A DNA stretch of 64,000 bases from Amaricoccus sp047275745 (GCF_047275745.1 NZ_JBKQWU010000002.1:186001-250000); one strand, 5' to 3'. Shown: positions 1 through 7,911, counted from the stretch's first letter. Made by a program: numbers and translations. Notes: generated by a model not told the origin, from the sequence alone.

Positions 1-485
1 AGGCGCGTGCCGACCTCGGCGATCGCGGCGTCGATCATCGCGTTCGCGTCCTGCGCCTTGATCCGCTCGCGCAGCACATCGCTCGCGGCGGCGACGGCGA
101 CGGTGACGGCGCGGTCCTTGATCTGGCGGATCGCCGCCTTCTCGGCGGCGTCGATCTGATCGGTCGCGGTCGCGAGGCGGCGGGCCACCGACCGGCGGAT
201 CTCCTCCTTCGCCACCTCGGCCGCGCGTTCGGCGTCGGCCCGGGCGTTGGCGACGATCTCCTCGGCCTGGTCCTTCACTTCCTTCTGCTTGCGCTCGTAG
301 CCCGCGAAGAGCGCCTGGGCCTCCTCGCGCAGCGCCCGCGCCTCGTCGAGGTCGGCCTTGATCCGCACGGCCCGCTCGTCGAGCTTGGAGGCCAGCAGTC
401 CCGGAACCTTCAGATAGCCGAGAATGGCGATGAAGACCAGGAAGCCGATCGTGACGACGATGTCGGTGTTGTTGAGAAAGTCCAT
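1..485 (-). CDS. atpF: ATP synthase F0 subunit b, 3' end cut by window edge
   Basis: Peripheral-stalk subunit b of the membrane F0 sector, which holds F1 against rotor torque. 161 codons are visible from the ATG at 485. One N-terminal membrane helix (about residues 8-27, VTIGFLVFIAILGYL) is followed by a long charged, Ala/Glu/Lys-rich amphipathic helix, as expected for b. The reading frame is still open at base 1, so the C-terminus lies outside the window. It is the last visible gene of the F0 operon and starts 4 bases after the b' gene ends, so translation is probably coupled. Identification is firm; b rather than b' is assigned by its position after b' and its short N-terminus. Confidence 0.93.
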   Translation of the reverse strand, partial: MDFLNNTDIVVTIGFLVFIAILGYLKVPGLLASKLDERAVRIKADLDEARALREEAQALFAGYERKQKEVKDQAEEIVANARADAERAAEVAKEEIRRSVARRLATATDQIDAAEKAAIRQIKDRAVTVAVAAASDVLRERIKAQDANAMIDAAIAEVGTR

Positions 486-489
486 GACG

Positions 490-1026
490 TCAGCCCTTCA
501 GCCTGTTGGCGACGGCGGCGTTGACCGCTTCCGCGTCCGCGGCCTTCGGCATGAAGGCTTCCACGATCGCCTGCGCGGTTTCGAGGGCGACTTCCTCGAC
601 GCTCCTGGCCGCGCTCTCCTGGATGTCCTGGATGCGCTTCTCCGATTCCGCCGATTTCGCGGCGATCTCGGCGTCGGCTTTGGCCATCAGCTGGTCGAGC
701 TCGGCGTTGATCTCCGCCTTGGTGTCGGCGGCGATCTTCTGCGCCTGCTCCCGCGCCGCGGCCAGGGCCGCGTTGTAGGTGTTCTCGGCCTCTTCCGCCC
801 GCCGCTTGTAGAGCGCGGCTTCTTCGAGGTCGTTGGCGATCGCGTCGTTCCGCTCCGCCAGCACGGCCGCGATGCGCGGCAGCGCGATGCGCGTCATGAT
901 GAAGTAAAGGGCGACCAGGGCGACGATCAGCCAGAAGATCAGGTTCGGATAGGTGGTGACATCAAGCTGCGGCATGCCACCTTCGGCTTGCTCCAGCGGA
1001 ACATCACCCATTGTCTCGGTCGCCAT
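490..1026 (-). CDS. atpF': ATP synthase F0 subunit b'
   Basis: Second peripheral-stalk subunit (b'), which pairs with b in alphaproteobacteria and phototrophs. 178 residues. A polar N-terminal tail of about 27 residues precedes one membrane segment (LIFWLIVALVALYFIMTRIA). A highly charged coiled-coil stalk follows (KRRAEEAENTYNAALAAARE and onward). It lies between atpE and atpF on the same strand and is part of the F0 operon. The symbols atpG and atpX are also used for this gene. Two diverged b-type genes side by side are the normal alphaproteobacterial arrangement, not a recent duplication. Confidence 0.94.
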   Translation of the reverse strand: MATETMGDVPLEQAEGGMPQLDVTTYPNLIFWLIVALVALYFIMTRIALPRIAAVLAERNDAIANDLEEAALYKRRAEEAENTYNAALAAAREQAQKIAADTKAEINAELDQLMAKADAEIAAKSAESEKRIQDIQESAARSVEEVALETAQAIVEAFMPKAADAEAVNAAVANRLKG

Positions 1027-1094
1027 GTCTCACTCCGGCAGGGGCTCGGGGCGCGCCGCCAGGATCGGCGGCGCCGTTCGGTCGATGCGCCGGA

Positions 1095-1331
1095 TCAGAC
1101 GGCGAACATCAGCAGAAGCGCGACGAGGAACGAGAAGATCCCGAGCGCCTCGGCGAAGGCGATGCCGATGAAGAGGGTCGCGGTCTGTTCGCCGGCGGCG
1201 CTGGGGTTGCGCAGGGCGCCCTGGAGGAAGCTGCCGGCGACGTTGCCCACGCCGATGCCCGCGCCGCCCATGCCGATGCAGGCAAAGCCGGCGCCGAGGT
1301 ACTGACCGAGTTCCGCGATATTGCCTTCCAT
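1095..1331 (-). CDS. atpE: ATP synthase F0 subunit c (rotor ring)
   Basis: Proteolipid c subunit, 78 residues, forming the rotor ring that carries protons. Two membrane helices form a hairpin. The first is glycine-rich (GAGFACIGMGGAGIGVGN). The second carries the essential carboxylate in GIAFAEALGIFSF (Glu at about residue 61). The polar loop RNPSA lies between them and contacts the central stalk. Length and sequence are typical of alphaproteobacterial c subunits. The gene sits between atpB and the b' gene. Nothing in it suggests a sodium-binding ring, but that was not tested in detail. Confidence 0.96.
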   Translation of the reverse strand: MEGNIAELGQYLGAGFACIGMGGAGIGVGNVAGSFLQGALRNPSAAGEQTATLFIGIAFAEALGIFSFLVALLLMFAV

Positions 1332-1415
1332 GTCGAACTCCTATGGATTGGGATGGCTTGTGACTGGTTCAAGGATCGGGTCCCGGCCTTCCCGGCCGGG
1401 ACGCAGAGGCTGGCC

Positions 1416-2168
1416 TCAGTGGCCGGGATGCAGGGCGTCGTTGAGATAGACGCAGGTCAGGATCGAGAAGACATAGGCCTGAATGACCGCGACCATGACC
1501 TCGAGCGCGAACATCGCGGTGATGGCGAGGATCGGTACCACCGAGAGCAGCCCGAGCGCGCCCGCGAAGCCCGCGAACACCTTGAGCACCGCGTGACCCG
1601 CCATCATGTTGCCCGCAAGTCGGACGGAATGGCTGAGCGGGCGGACGAAATAGGAGATGACCTCGATCACCGCGAGGACGATCCGGAGCGCCAGCGTCGG
1701 CGCGCTCGACACCCAGAAGAGCTTCAGGAAGCCCGCGCCGTGCTTCATGAACCCGATCACCGTCACCGAGATGAAGACGGCGAGCGCGAGCACGGCCGTC
1801 ACCGCGATATGCGAGGTCGTCGAGAAGCTGGTCGGGATGAGGCCGACGAGGTTGGCGAAGAGGACGAAGAGGAACAGCGTCAGGATGTAGGGGAAATACT
1901 TGAGCCCCTGCTTGCCGGTCACATCCTCGACCATCTTGTAGACGAAGCCGTAGATCAGCTCCGCCATCGACTGCCCCCGCGAGGGCACCGTCTGCCGCCC
2001 GCGCGACCCGAAGACCATGAGCAGCGAGACCGCCGCGACCGTCAGGGCGAACCACAGGGTCGCATTGGTGGGCGTGTACCACGACACCTCGTGGCCGCCG
2101 AAGAGCGGCTCGACCAGGAACTGCTCCATCGGATGGATGTTGAAACCACCGCCGCCGCCTTCCGCCAT
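1416..2168 (-). CDS. atpB: ATP synthase F0 subunit a
   Basis: Stator subunit a, 250 residues, which forms the two proton half-channels against the c ring. It is very hydrophobic, with five to six membrane segments. The key arginine is in PLSHSVRLAGNMMAGH (SVRLAGN), and the C-terminal helices contain VAVIQAYVFSILTCVYL, both family hallmarks. The ATG at 2168 gives the expected N-terminus with the amphipathic HPMEQF stretch. It follows atpI after a 48-base gap that consists largely of a duplicated copy of the atpI 3' end. Confidence 0.96.
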   Translation of the reverse strand: MAEGGGGGFNIHPMEQFLVEPLFGGHEVSWYTPTNATLWFALTVAAVSLLMVFGSRGRQTVPSRGQSMAELIYGFVYKMVEDVTGKQGLKYFPYILTLFLFVLFANLVGLIPTSFSTTSHIAVTAVLALAVFISVTVIGFMKHGAGFLKLFWVSSAPTLALRIVLAVIEVISYFVRPLSHSVRLAGNMMAGHAVLKVFAGFAGALGLLSVVPILAITAMFALEVMVAVIQAYVFSILTCVYLNDALHPGH

Positions 2169-2184
2169 CGCGTCTCTCGCTCCC

Positions 2185-2246
2185 TAGCGCGGACCCTCGG
2201 GGTCCCCGTGTCCGATTTAGCGCGGACCCTCCGGGTCCGTGTCCGA
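2185..2246. repeat. 33-bp-period tandem duplication over the atpI stop codon
   Basis: Bases 2185-2215 and 2218-2246 are near-identical copies (differing by a base change and a 2-base indel), period 33. On the minus strand the copies contain the last atpI codons (GACCCGGAGGGTCCGCGC) and run into the stop. The second copy lies just after the TAA and carries an equivalent TAG. The gene end, including its stop, has therefore been duplicated into the atpI-atpB gap. Confidence 0.85.
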
Positions 2247-2576
2247 ATTCCCGGGGGGCGGGCCCATCAGCGCGCCTTCCCCCCGACGGTTCCTGACCTC
2301 GGTCGCCGTGCGCAGCATCGTGCGAACACCGGCGGCGAAGCCGAGCAGGGCGAAGACGACGAGGAACAGCGGTTGTGTCCCGAAGAGCGCGTCCAGCCCG
2401 TATCCAATTGCGAGGCCGAGGACCATGCCCACGACCAGTTCGATCACCATCCGCCACGCGAGCGAGCCCTGCTGGTACTCGTTCGGCCGGCGCTCCGGCT
2501 CCTTGCGCTGCTCATGAGCCGCCGCCAGGCGTTCCTCGAGCCGCTTCATTCTTTCGGCGAACGGATCCTCGGACAT
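2217..2576 (-). CDS. atpI: F0F1 ATP synthase assembly protein AtpI
   Basis: Small membrane protein that leads the F0 operon and assists c-ring or complex assembly. 119 residues from the ATG at 2576. This start is preferred over upstream in-frame ATGs because a purine-rich GGGGGCG lies just before it and because MSEDPFAERMKRLEERL is the usual start of the family. A charged helix of about 30 residues is followed by two membrane helices (SLAWRMVIELVVGMVLGLAI and LFLVVFALLGFAAGV). The C-terminus is a polar Gly/Pro tail ending within the duplicated 33-bp unit. It is the first gene of the operon, facing the arsR gene. Confidence 0.88.
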   Translation of the reverse strand: MSEDPFAERMKRLEERLAAAHEQRKEPERRPNEYQQGSLAWRMVIELVVGMVLGLAIGYGLDALFGTQPLFLVVFALLGFAAGVRTMLRTATEVRNRRGEGALMGPPPGNSDTDPEGPR

Positions 2577-2668
2577 GCGAACATCGCCCCCCGGCAGTCC
2601 TTCGCGCCGGATCGTGGTAACGGATCGTTGAAAGGCGGTCAAGGGCGGGATTCGCTCTTCCGATCGGT

Positions 2669-2689
2669 TTAACATATTGATTTTGTTAA
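2669..2689 (-). promoter_or_regulatory. AT-rich inverted repeat upstream of the atp operon
   Basis: The arms TTAACA (2669-2674) and TGTTAA (2684-2689) flank a 9-base AT-rich spacer in an otherwise very GC-rich region, 93 bases upstream of the atpI start. On the minus strand it includes TATGTT, a possible -10 element, but I see no good -35 at 16-18 bases. It is therefore either an A/T-rich core promoter or an operator for the F0 operon. The arms are too far apart (13 bases) for a CtrA TTAA-N7-TTAA site. Confidence 0.4.
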
Positions 2690-2728
2690 GATCGACTTCC
2701 ACCCCCTGCCCTTCGCGCAGCCCGCGCG

Positions 2729-2746
2729 GTCAACCGGCCGGTTGAC
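2729..2746. promoter_or_regulatory. Perfect 18-bp palindrome upstream of arsR
   Basis: GTCAACCGGCCGGTTGAC is an uninterrupted perfect palindrome, 84 bases before the arsR start and 152 bases before the divergent atpI start. Dimeric repressors of the ArsR type bind such dyads, so autoregulation of the neighbouring arsR gene is the simplest guess. No transcript data support it. Confidence 0.5.
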
Positions 2747-2830
2747 GATCGGCATGGCTCAGCGTCGTCGCCCGGGGGTTGCCGGGGTACCGCCATCGCC
2801 GCATAGTCCGGGCAAACCGGGAGGGTTGCG

Positions 2831-3223
2831 ATGGCTGGCACGGAAGATCCGGACCTCGATCGGGTGTTCGCGGCGCTCGCCGACCCGACCCGGCGCGCGA
2901 TCCTGACCGCGCTGCTCGACGGCGAGGCCAGCGTCAGCGATCTCGCCGAGCCATTCGAGATTTCGCTCGCGGGTGTCTCCAAGCACCTCAGGATATTGAC
3001 CCTGGCGGGGCTCGTCAGCCAGGTCCGCTCCGGGCGCGAGAAGACCTGCCGGCTGGAACCCGATGCGATCAACGCGGCGCTGATCTGGATGCAGGGCTTC
3101 GGCGGATTCGAAGGCATCGACCTCGACGCTGTGGAGCGCATCCTGGCCGGGCTGATCGACGACGAGGATGAGGCCGGGGATGCGGGCGCGAGCGGCGAGG
3201 CCCGTCCGCCGGCTGGCGGGTAG
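2831..3223 (+). CDS. ArsR-family winged-helix transcriptional regulator
   Basis: 130 residues. It has the compact winged-helix fold of ArsR/SmtB repressors: FAALADPTRRAILTALLDGE (residues 13-32), then the recognition helix in SLAGVSKHLRILTLAGLV and a wing with VRSGREKTCRLEP. There are no metal-binding cysteines in the recognition helix, and only one Cys in the protein, so metal sensing is unlikely. The sequence is closer to the non-metal branch often paired with SRPBCC proteins, but no such partner is adjacent. Strong ribosome site (GGGAGGG) before the ATG. The C-terminal 20 residues are acidic and then Gly/Pro-rich. A perfect palindrome upstream may be its operator. Confidence 0.85.
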   Translation: MAGTEDPDLDRVFAALADPTRRAILTALLDGEASVSDLAEPFEISLAGVSKHLRILTLAGLVSQVRSGREKTCRLEPDAINAALIWMQGFGGFEGIDLDAVERILAGLIDDEDEAGDAGASGEARPPAGG

Positions 3224-3331
3224 TCCCGGTGGCTGGGTTGCGCGCCGGTCGCCGCCACGGGCGATCCAGCGGGCGTTCCGGGACCCCGCGGGTAATGCGC
3301 GAGGCACTCCAGCGCGGCGCGCGCCCCGTGT

Positions 3332-4024
3332 TCAGATGACCTTCACCGGAGCGCCCATCCGGACGCGGTCGTAGAGGTCGATCACGTCCTGGTTCAGCAT
3401 GCGGAAACAGCCCGACGAGGCTGCCCAGCCGATGCTTCCCGGCTGGTTGGTGCCGTGGATGCGGAAACCTGAATCCGCGCCGTTGAAATCGATGTAGAGC
3501 GCCCGCGCGCCGAGCGGATTGTCGAGCCCGCCCGGCATGCCGCCCGCCCATTCCCGCAGCGAGGGATCGCGGACGATCATCTCGGGCGGCGGCGTCCAGC
3601 GCGGCCAGCGCGCGGCGCGCCCGATCGTGCCCTCACCGGTCCAGCCGAAGCCCTCGCGGCCGATCGCGATGCCGTAGCGGATCGCGCGGCCCCCGGGTTC
3701 GACGAAATAGAGGAAGGGCCCGCGCGTATCGATCACGATCGAGCCCGGCGCCTCCGTTCCCGCGTAAGCGACGTGATGGCGCAGCAGGCCCGCCGGGAAG
3801 GCGGCGACGTCGACCGCCGGCACCGTCCAGGCGCCGTCGGCGCGCGCGAGGTAATAGGCGGGATCGGCCGGCTCGAAATCGGGGGCGAGCGACAGGCGCG
3901 ACGCCTCCGCCCCGCCCACCGGCACCACCACCGCCGGGCCCGCCGGCGCGCAGGCGGCGAGTGCCAGCAGGACGCAAGGCATCAGACGCGCCGAAACGGC
4001 GCGCAGGCGCGAAAAACCAGTCAT
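3332..4024 (-). CDS. L,D-transpeptidase (YkuD domain) lipoprotein
   Basis: Cell-wall enzyme family that makes 3-3 peptidoglycan crosslinks or attaches proteins to peptidoglycan. 230 residues. The N-terminus has a signal peptide ending in a lipobox (ALAAC, Cys25). The YkuD domain occupies the C-terminal half with the signature HGTNQPGSIGWAASSGCFRM: His190, the SxGC motif and the nucleophile Cys206. The protein is therefore expected to be catalytically intact and anchored in a membrane on the periplasmic side. It converges with arsR and stands alone otherwise. The substrate role cannot be told from sequence. Confidence 0.9.
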   Translation of the reverse strand: MTGFSRLRAVSARLMPCVLLALAACAPAGPAVVVPVGGAEASRLSLAPDFEPADPAYYLARADGAWTVPAVDVAAFPAGLLRHHVAYAGTEAPGSIVIDTRGPFLYFVEPGGRAIRYGIAIGREGFGWTGEGTIGRAARWPRWTPPPEMIVRDPSLREWAGGMPGGLDNPLGARALYIDFNGADSGFRIHGTNQPGSIGWAASSGCFRMLNQDVIDLYDRVRMGAPVKVI

Positions 4025-4143
4025 GGTTACTCACCGAAGCGGAATACAGGGCCACCCCGATCATATCACGACCTGCGTGATTCCGCGGGGCGGCCGAGGA
4101 TTTCTCGCCGGTATTTGTCGCCAATTGGCTAACGCCGCGGCGA

Positions 4144-5112
4144 TCAGTCGCGCGCGGCGTCGTAGATCATGTCGATCATGCGCTGGTTGCCGCGGGAGAA
4201 TTCGAGCGGGCAGATGTAGTCCGCGCCATCGAGCACGGTGGCGTTGAAGGCATCGATCTGCGCGCGGTAGTGATCGGCGGCGGGAAAGCGCTCGACGGTG
4301 CTCACACCATCGGCGGCGCGAAGCTCGATCTCCGCCTCGCCATAGACCCGGGTGTTGAAGGGCGTTGAGAGCGAGATGAAGCCCTTGTCGCCATGGAAGA
4401 CCATCTGTTGCCTCGGCGCCATCCGCATCGAGACGTAGAAATCCATGGTGAAGCCCGGAAACTCGACCGTCGCCGTCGCCGTCGCATCGATGCCGAGATC
4501 CCAGTCGATCTTCGCGGTGGCGGCGACCGGCTCCTGCCCGGTCGCGAAACGGGTCGTGACACTCGGATAGACGCCGATGTCGCGCAGCGCGCCGCCGCCG
4601 AGGTCGGGCTGGTTGCGGATATTGCCGGCGTCGGCGTTGAAGAAGCTGAAGGCGCCCTGAACATGGCGAAGCTCGCCGATCGCGCCGGAGGCCAGCAGGT
4701 CGCGCACCCGGTGCCATTGCGGATGGTGCGTGACCATGAAGGCCTCCGCCGCGTGACGGCCAGCCTTGTCGCGGGCGGCGATCAGCCCGTCGATCTCGTC
4801 GGCGCGCAGCGAGATCGGCTTCTCGCAGAGCACATGCTTGCCGGCTTCGAGGCAGCGCCGCGTCCATTCGACATGCTGGCTGTTCGGAAGCGGCACATAG
4901 ATCGCGTCGATCTCGGGATCAGCGAGCATCGCATCATAGTCGTCGAAGAGGCGCAGGCCCGGATAGACCGCGACGAACGGATCGGCCTTGCCCGCCGAGC
5001 GGCTCGCGACCGCCGCCACGTCGCCCCGGGCGCTCATGTGGATCGCCGGCGCCAGAAACTCGCGCGCGATCTTCGCCGCGCCGAGAATGCCCCATCTCAC
5101 CCTGTCGGCCAT
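4144..5112 (-). CDS. Gfo/Idh/MocA-family NAD(P)-dependent oxidoreductase
   Basis: 322 residues from the ATG at 5112, preceded by AGGAGG at good spacing, so I reject longer in-frame starts. Rossmann domain at the N-terminus (VRWGILGAAKIAREFL), then the family motif VLCEKPISL with the conserved Lys at about residue 95. The C-terminal alpha/beta substrate domain starts at about residue 120 (HHPQWHRVRDLLASGAIGEL). Such enzymes oxidise or reduce sugars, inositols or related diols, but the substrate cannot be assigned. The gene stands alone on the minus strand next to unrelated genes. Of average length for the family, with no visible damage. Confidence 0.88.
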   Translation of the reverse strand: MADRVRWGILGAAKIAREFLAPAIHMSARGDVAAVASRSAGKADPFVAVYPGLRLFDDYDAMLADPEIDAIYVPLPNSQHVEWTRRCLEAGKHVLCEKPISLRADEIDGLIAARDKAGRHAAEAFMVTHHPQWHRVRDLLASGAIGELRHVQGAFSFFNADAGNIRNQPDLGGGALRDIGVYPSVTTRFATGQEPVAATAKIDWDLGIDATATATVEFPGFTMDFYVSMRMAPRQQMVFHGDKGFISLSTPFNTRVYGEAEIELRAADGVSTVERFPAADHYRAQIDAFNATVLDGADYICPLEFSRGNQRMIDMIYDAARD

Positions 5113-5257
5113 CCGATCCTCCTGAACTGCCATCCGGCGCGACCCTACCGCAGCGGCGTCGGAGGGGTAAACAGGGAGGTGCGCGGATTCGTCGCTGCCC
5201 GCGGGGGCGGCCGGCCCATGGGCTTGGTCAAGTCGCCCATGCGAGAAAGCCGGGGCG

Positions 5258-5851
5258 ATGGAACCGATCAGCCCCGCTCCGCCCGGAGCCTTCGAGCATG
5301 TCCGCGTCATCATGGGCGTCGTGACAAGCCTCGCGATGACGCGGCTGATCAGCGGGCTCGCGGGCTTCGTCCAGCATCCGACCCGCCGCAAGGTGCATCC
5401 GACGCATCTGCTCTGGTCGATCTACATGCTGCTCGGGGTCATGCACTTCTGGTGGTTCGAATTCGCGCTCGGCAGGACCGCGGTCTGGACCTTCGAGCTT
5501 TACCTGTTCCTCATCTCCTACGCGATCGCCTTCTACTTTACCTGCGCCCTGCTCTACCCCGACGGGCTGGACGAATACGGCGGCTATCGCGACTACTTCC
5601 GGGCGCGCCGCGGGTGGTTCTACGGCTTTCTCGCCCTGCTCGCGCTGCTCGATCTCGTCGATTCATGGGTGAAGGGGCCGGAGCACTTCCGCGCGCTCGG
5701 CCCCGTCTATCCATATCGCCAGGCAATGATCGCACTCGCGGCGCTGGCGGCGATCGGAATCCGGCACGACCGCTTCCACCTCGCCTTCGCGGTCGCGGCC
5801 CTGATCGCGGAAGTCTGGTGGATTCTCTCCCACTTCCGCGTTCTGAGCTGA
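5258..5851 (+). CDS. Multi-pass membrane protein of unknown function
   Basis: 197 residues with about five to six hydrophobic segments: residues 16-37 (VRVIMGVVTSLAMTRLISGL), 50-68 (LLWSIYMLLGVMHFWWFEF), 75-98, 120-135 (FYGFLALLALLDLVD) and two at the C-terminus. Aromatic residues cluster at the membrane borders. No catalytic motif is visible. Related uncharacterised membrane proteins occur in alphaproteobacteria. A start with the weak site AGAAAGCCGGGGCG is used. It is not in an operon: the Gfo/Idh/MocA gene diverges on one side and rpoH converges on the other. Function unknown. Confidence 0.7.
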   Translation: MEPISPAPPGAFEHVRVIMGVVTSLAMTRLISGLAGFVQHPTRRKVHPTHLLWSIYMLLGVMHFWWFEFALGRTAVWTFELYLFLISYAIAFYFTCALLYPDGLDEYGGYRDYFRARRGWFYGFLALLALLDLVDSWVKGPEHFRALGPVYPYRQAMIALAALAAIGIRHDRFHLAFAVAALIAEVWWILSHFRVLS

Positions 5852-5880
5852 ACACATCCCGCGCGCGTTCGGCGGCGCCG

Positions 5881-5908
5881 AGCCGCGTCAGTTCAGCCGC
5901 GTCAGTTC
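5881..5908. repeat. Perfect 14-bp tandem duplication spanning the rpoH stop
   Basis: AGCCGCGTCAGTTC occurs twice without a gap (5881-5894 and 5895-5908). On the minus strand each unit carries CTGA. The TGA stop of rpoH is at 5904-5902, and the duplicated copy puts a second TGA 14 bases downstream in another frame. Confidence 0.9.
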
Positions 5909-6798
5909 AGGGAGGGCACGAGGCCCTGCTCGGCCGCGCGCTCGCGCATCTCCTTCTGCAGCTTCTCGAAGGCGCGGACCTCGATCTGGCGGATGCGCTC
6001 GCGGCTGACGCCATATTCCTGGCTCAGATCCTCGAGCGTCATCGGCTCGTCTTTCAGCCGCCGCTCGGTCAGGATGTGACGCTCGCGCTCGTTGAGGCTC
6101 TGCATCGCATCCATGAGCAGTTCCTGCCGCGTCTCGAGCTCGTCGCGCTCGGCGAAGGCGGCCGCCTGATCGGCGTCCTCGTCCTCAAGCCAGTCCTGCC
6201 ATTCCGCCGTACCCTCGCCGTCACCCTTGATCTGGGCGTTGAGGCTCGCGTCGCCGCCCGACATCCGGCGGTTCATCGAGATCACGTCCTGCTCGGTGAC
6301 GTTCAGGTCCTCGGCGATCTTGGTCACGTTCTCGGGGCGAAGCTCGCCCTCCTCGATCGCGCCGATCTTGTTCTTCGCCTTGCGCAGGTTGAAGAAGAGC
6401 TTCTTCTGCGCCGCCGTGGTCCCCATCTTCACGAGGCTCCACGAGCGCAGGATGTACTCCTGGATCGAGGCGCGAATCCACCACATCGCGTAGGTGGCGA
6501 GGCGGAAGCCCTTCTCGGGCTCGAAGCGTTTCACCGCCTGCATGAGACCGACGTTCGCCTCGGAGATCACCTCGGAGATCGGCAGGCCGTAGCCGCGGTA
6601 GCCCATGGCGATCTTCGCGGCGAGCCGCAGATGGCTCGTCACCAGCTGATGCGCCGCGTCCTTGTCGCCGTGATCGACCCAGGCCTTGGCCAGCATGTAT
6701 TCCTGCTCGGGCTCGAGCATCGGGAACTTGCGGATCTCCTGCATGTACCGCGACAGTCCCTGCTCAGGCGACGGCGCGGGAAGTTTGGAATAGTTCAC
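5902..6798 (-). CDS. rpoH: RNA polymerase heat-shock sigma factor (sigma-32)
   Basis: 298 residues, the usual length. It contains sigma region 2 (AMGYRGYGLPISEVISEANVGL, with the melting element RLATYAMWWIRASIQEYIL), then the RpoH box QKKLFFNLR at residues 131-139, which separates RpoH from housekeeping sigmas. Region 4.2 has the helix-turn-helix LEDLSQEYGVSRERIRQIE. It directs polymerase to heat-shock and, in this group, oxidative-stress promoters. Rhodobacterales often carry two rpoH genes, and I cannot tell which this is. It lies downstream of rluD on the same strand with a 69-base gap. The stop codon lies in a 14-bp tandem duplication. Confidence 0.95.
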   Translation of the reverse strand: MNYSKLPAPSPEQGLSRYMQEIRKFPMLEPEQEYMLAKAWVDHGDKDAAHQLVTSHLRLAAKIAMGYRGYGLPISEVISEANVGLMQAVKRFEPEKGFRLATYAMWWIRASIQEYILRSWSLVKMGTTAAQKKLFFNLRKAKNKIGAIEEGELRPENVTKIAEDLNVTEQDVISMNRRMSGGDASLNAQIKGDGEGTAEWQDWLEDEDADQAAAFAERDELETRQELLMDAMQSLNERERHILTERRLKDEPMTLEDLSQEYGVSRERIRQIEVRAFEKLQKEMRERAAEQGLVPSLN

Positions 6799-6867
6799 AC
6801 GTCCTCCTCTCGCCGGGGCTGCCCCCGGGCCTTCGTCATTGAGTATAATGCGGCGGTTCCCGCGATG

Positions 6868-7911
6868 TTAAACATCCGCGTGACCGAGACGGCGCAGCCG
6901 CCCGATCAGGTCGCGGAAGTCCGCGGGCGGCGGCGCCTCGAAACGCATGCGCTCCCCCGTAACCGGATGGACGAAGCCGAGGGTCCCGGCATGCAAAGCC
7001 TGGCGCGGGAACTCCGCCTCGACGCCCGCCCGGCGCCCGTAGACCCGATCGCCGATCAGCGGATGCCCGGCGAAGGTCATGTGGACCCGGATCTGATGCG
7101 TGCGTCCGGTCTCCAGCCAGCATTCGACCAGCGCCGCGGCCGGCGCCGCTTCGGGTCCGAAACGTTCCAGTACCCGGACCCGTGTCACCGCGCGGCGACC
7201 ACCGCGGCTCAGCACCGCCATGCGTTTGCGGTCGCCCGGATGCCGGCCGATCGCGCCCTCGATCCGCAGGACCCCGCCCGGCTCCCAGGAGATGCCCCGG
7301 AGGCCATTGAGCCGCGGGTCGCCCGGATCGGGGGCGCCGCGCACCACCGCGAGATAGCGCCGTTCGAGATCATGCGCCTTGAACTGCGCCGCGAGCCCCT
7401 GATGCGTGACATCGTCCTTCGCGACCACCAGCAGACCGGAGGTGTCCTTGTCGATCCGGTGGACGATCCCGGGGCGGATCTCGCCGCCGACGCCGGAGAG
7501 CGAATCGCCGCTGTGATGAAGAAGCGCGTTGACGAGAGTGCCGTCCCGCTGTCCCGGCGCGGGGTGCACGACAAGGCCGGCCGGCTTGTCGAGTACGATG
7601 AGATGGGAGTCCTCATGGACGATTTCAAGAGGGATATCCTGCGCTTCGGTCCGCGTGGGCACGGGTGCCGGCAGCGTCAGGACGAGCTCCGCCCCGGCGA
7701 TCCGCGCCTTCGGATCGCGCAGCACCTCGCCACCCGCGCGCGCGACAGCCCCTTCGGCGATCAGCGCCTGGAGGCGGGAGCGGCTCAGCCCCAGCCCCTC
7801 TGGCACCGCCTCGGCCAAAGCCTTATCAAGCCGCGACTCGGGCCCCGTCGGCAGCGCGACCCGGATCACCCTCGGCGAGGGGTTGCGAGACGAAGGCGGA
7901 GGCGAAGTCAT
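6868..7911 (-). CDS. rluD: Large-subunit rRNA pseudouridine synthase, RluD type
   Basis: About 347 residues if the ATG at 7911 is used; a GTG at 7872 would give 334 and is also plausible. An S4 RNA-binding domain (SRLDKALAEAVPEGLGLSRS) is followed by the RluA-family catalytic domain with HRIDKDTSGLLVVA, whose Asp is the catalytic residue. RluD enzymes isomerise uridines in helix 69 of 23S rRNA. The assignment to RluD rather than RluC rests on the S4 domain and on the rpoH neighbourhood, so it is moderately certain. Its start codon overlaps head-to-head with that of the DUF6476 gene. Confidence 0.85.
   Translation of the reverse strand: MTSPPPSSRNPSPRVIRVALPTGPESRLDKALAEAVPEGLGLSRSRLQALIAEGAVARAGGEVLRDPKARIAGAELVLTLPAPVPTRTEAQDIPLEIVHEDSHLIVLDKPAGLVVHPAPGQRDGTLVNALLHHSGDSLSGVGGEIRPGIVHRIDKDTSGLLVVAKDDVTHQGLAAQFKAHDLERRYLAVVRGAPDPGDPRLNGLRGISWEPGGVLRIEGAIGRHPGDRKRMAVLSRGGRRAVTRVRVLERFGPEAAPAAALVECWLETGRTHQIRVHMTFAGHPLIGDRVYGRRAGVEAEFPRQALHAGTLGFVHPVTGERMRFEAPPPADFRDLIGRLRRLGHADV

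Noticed and set aside
2669..2689. CtrA binding site in front of the atp operon
   Set aside because: The two TTAA half-sites are 13 bases apart, not 7, so the known CtrA consensus is not met.
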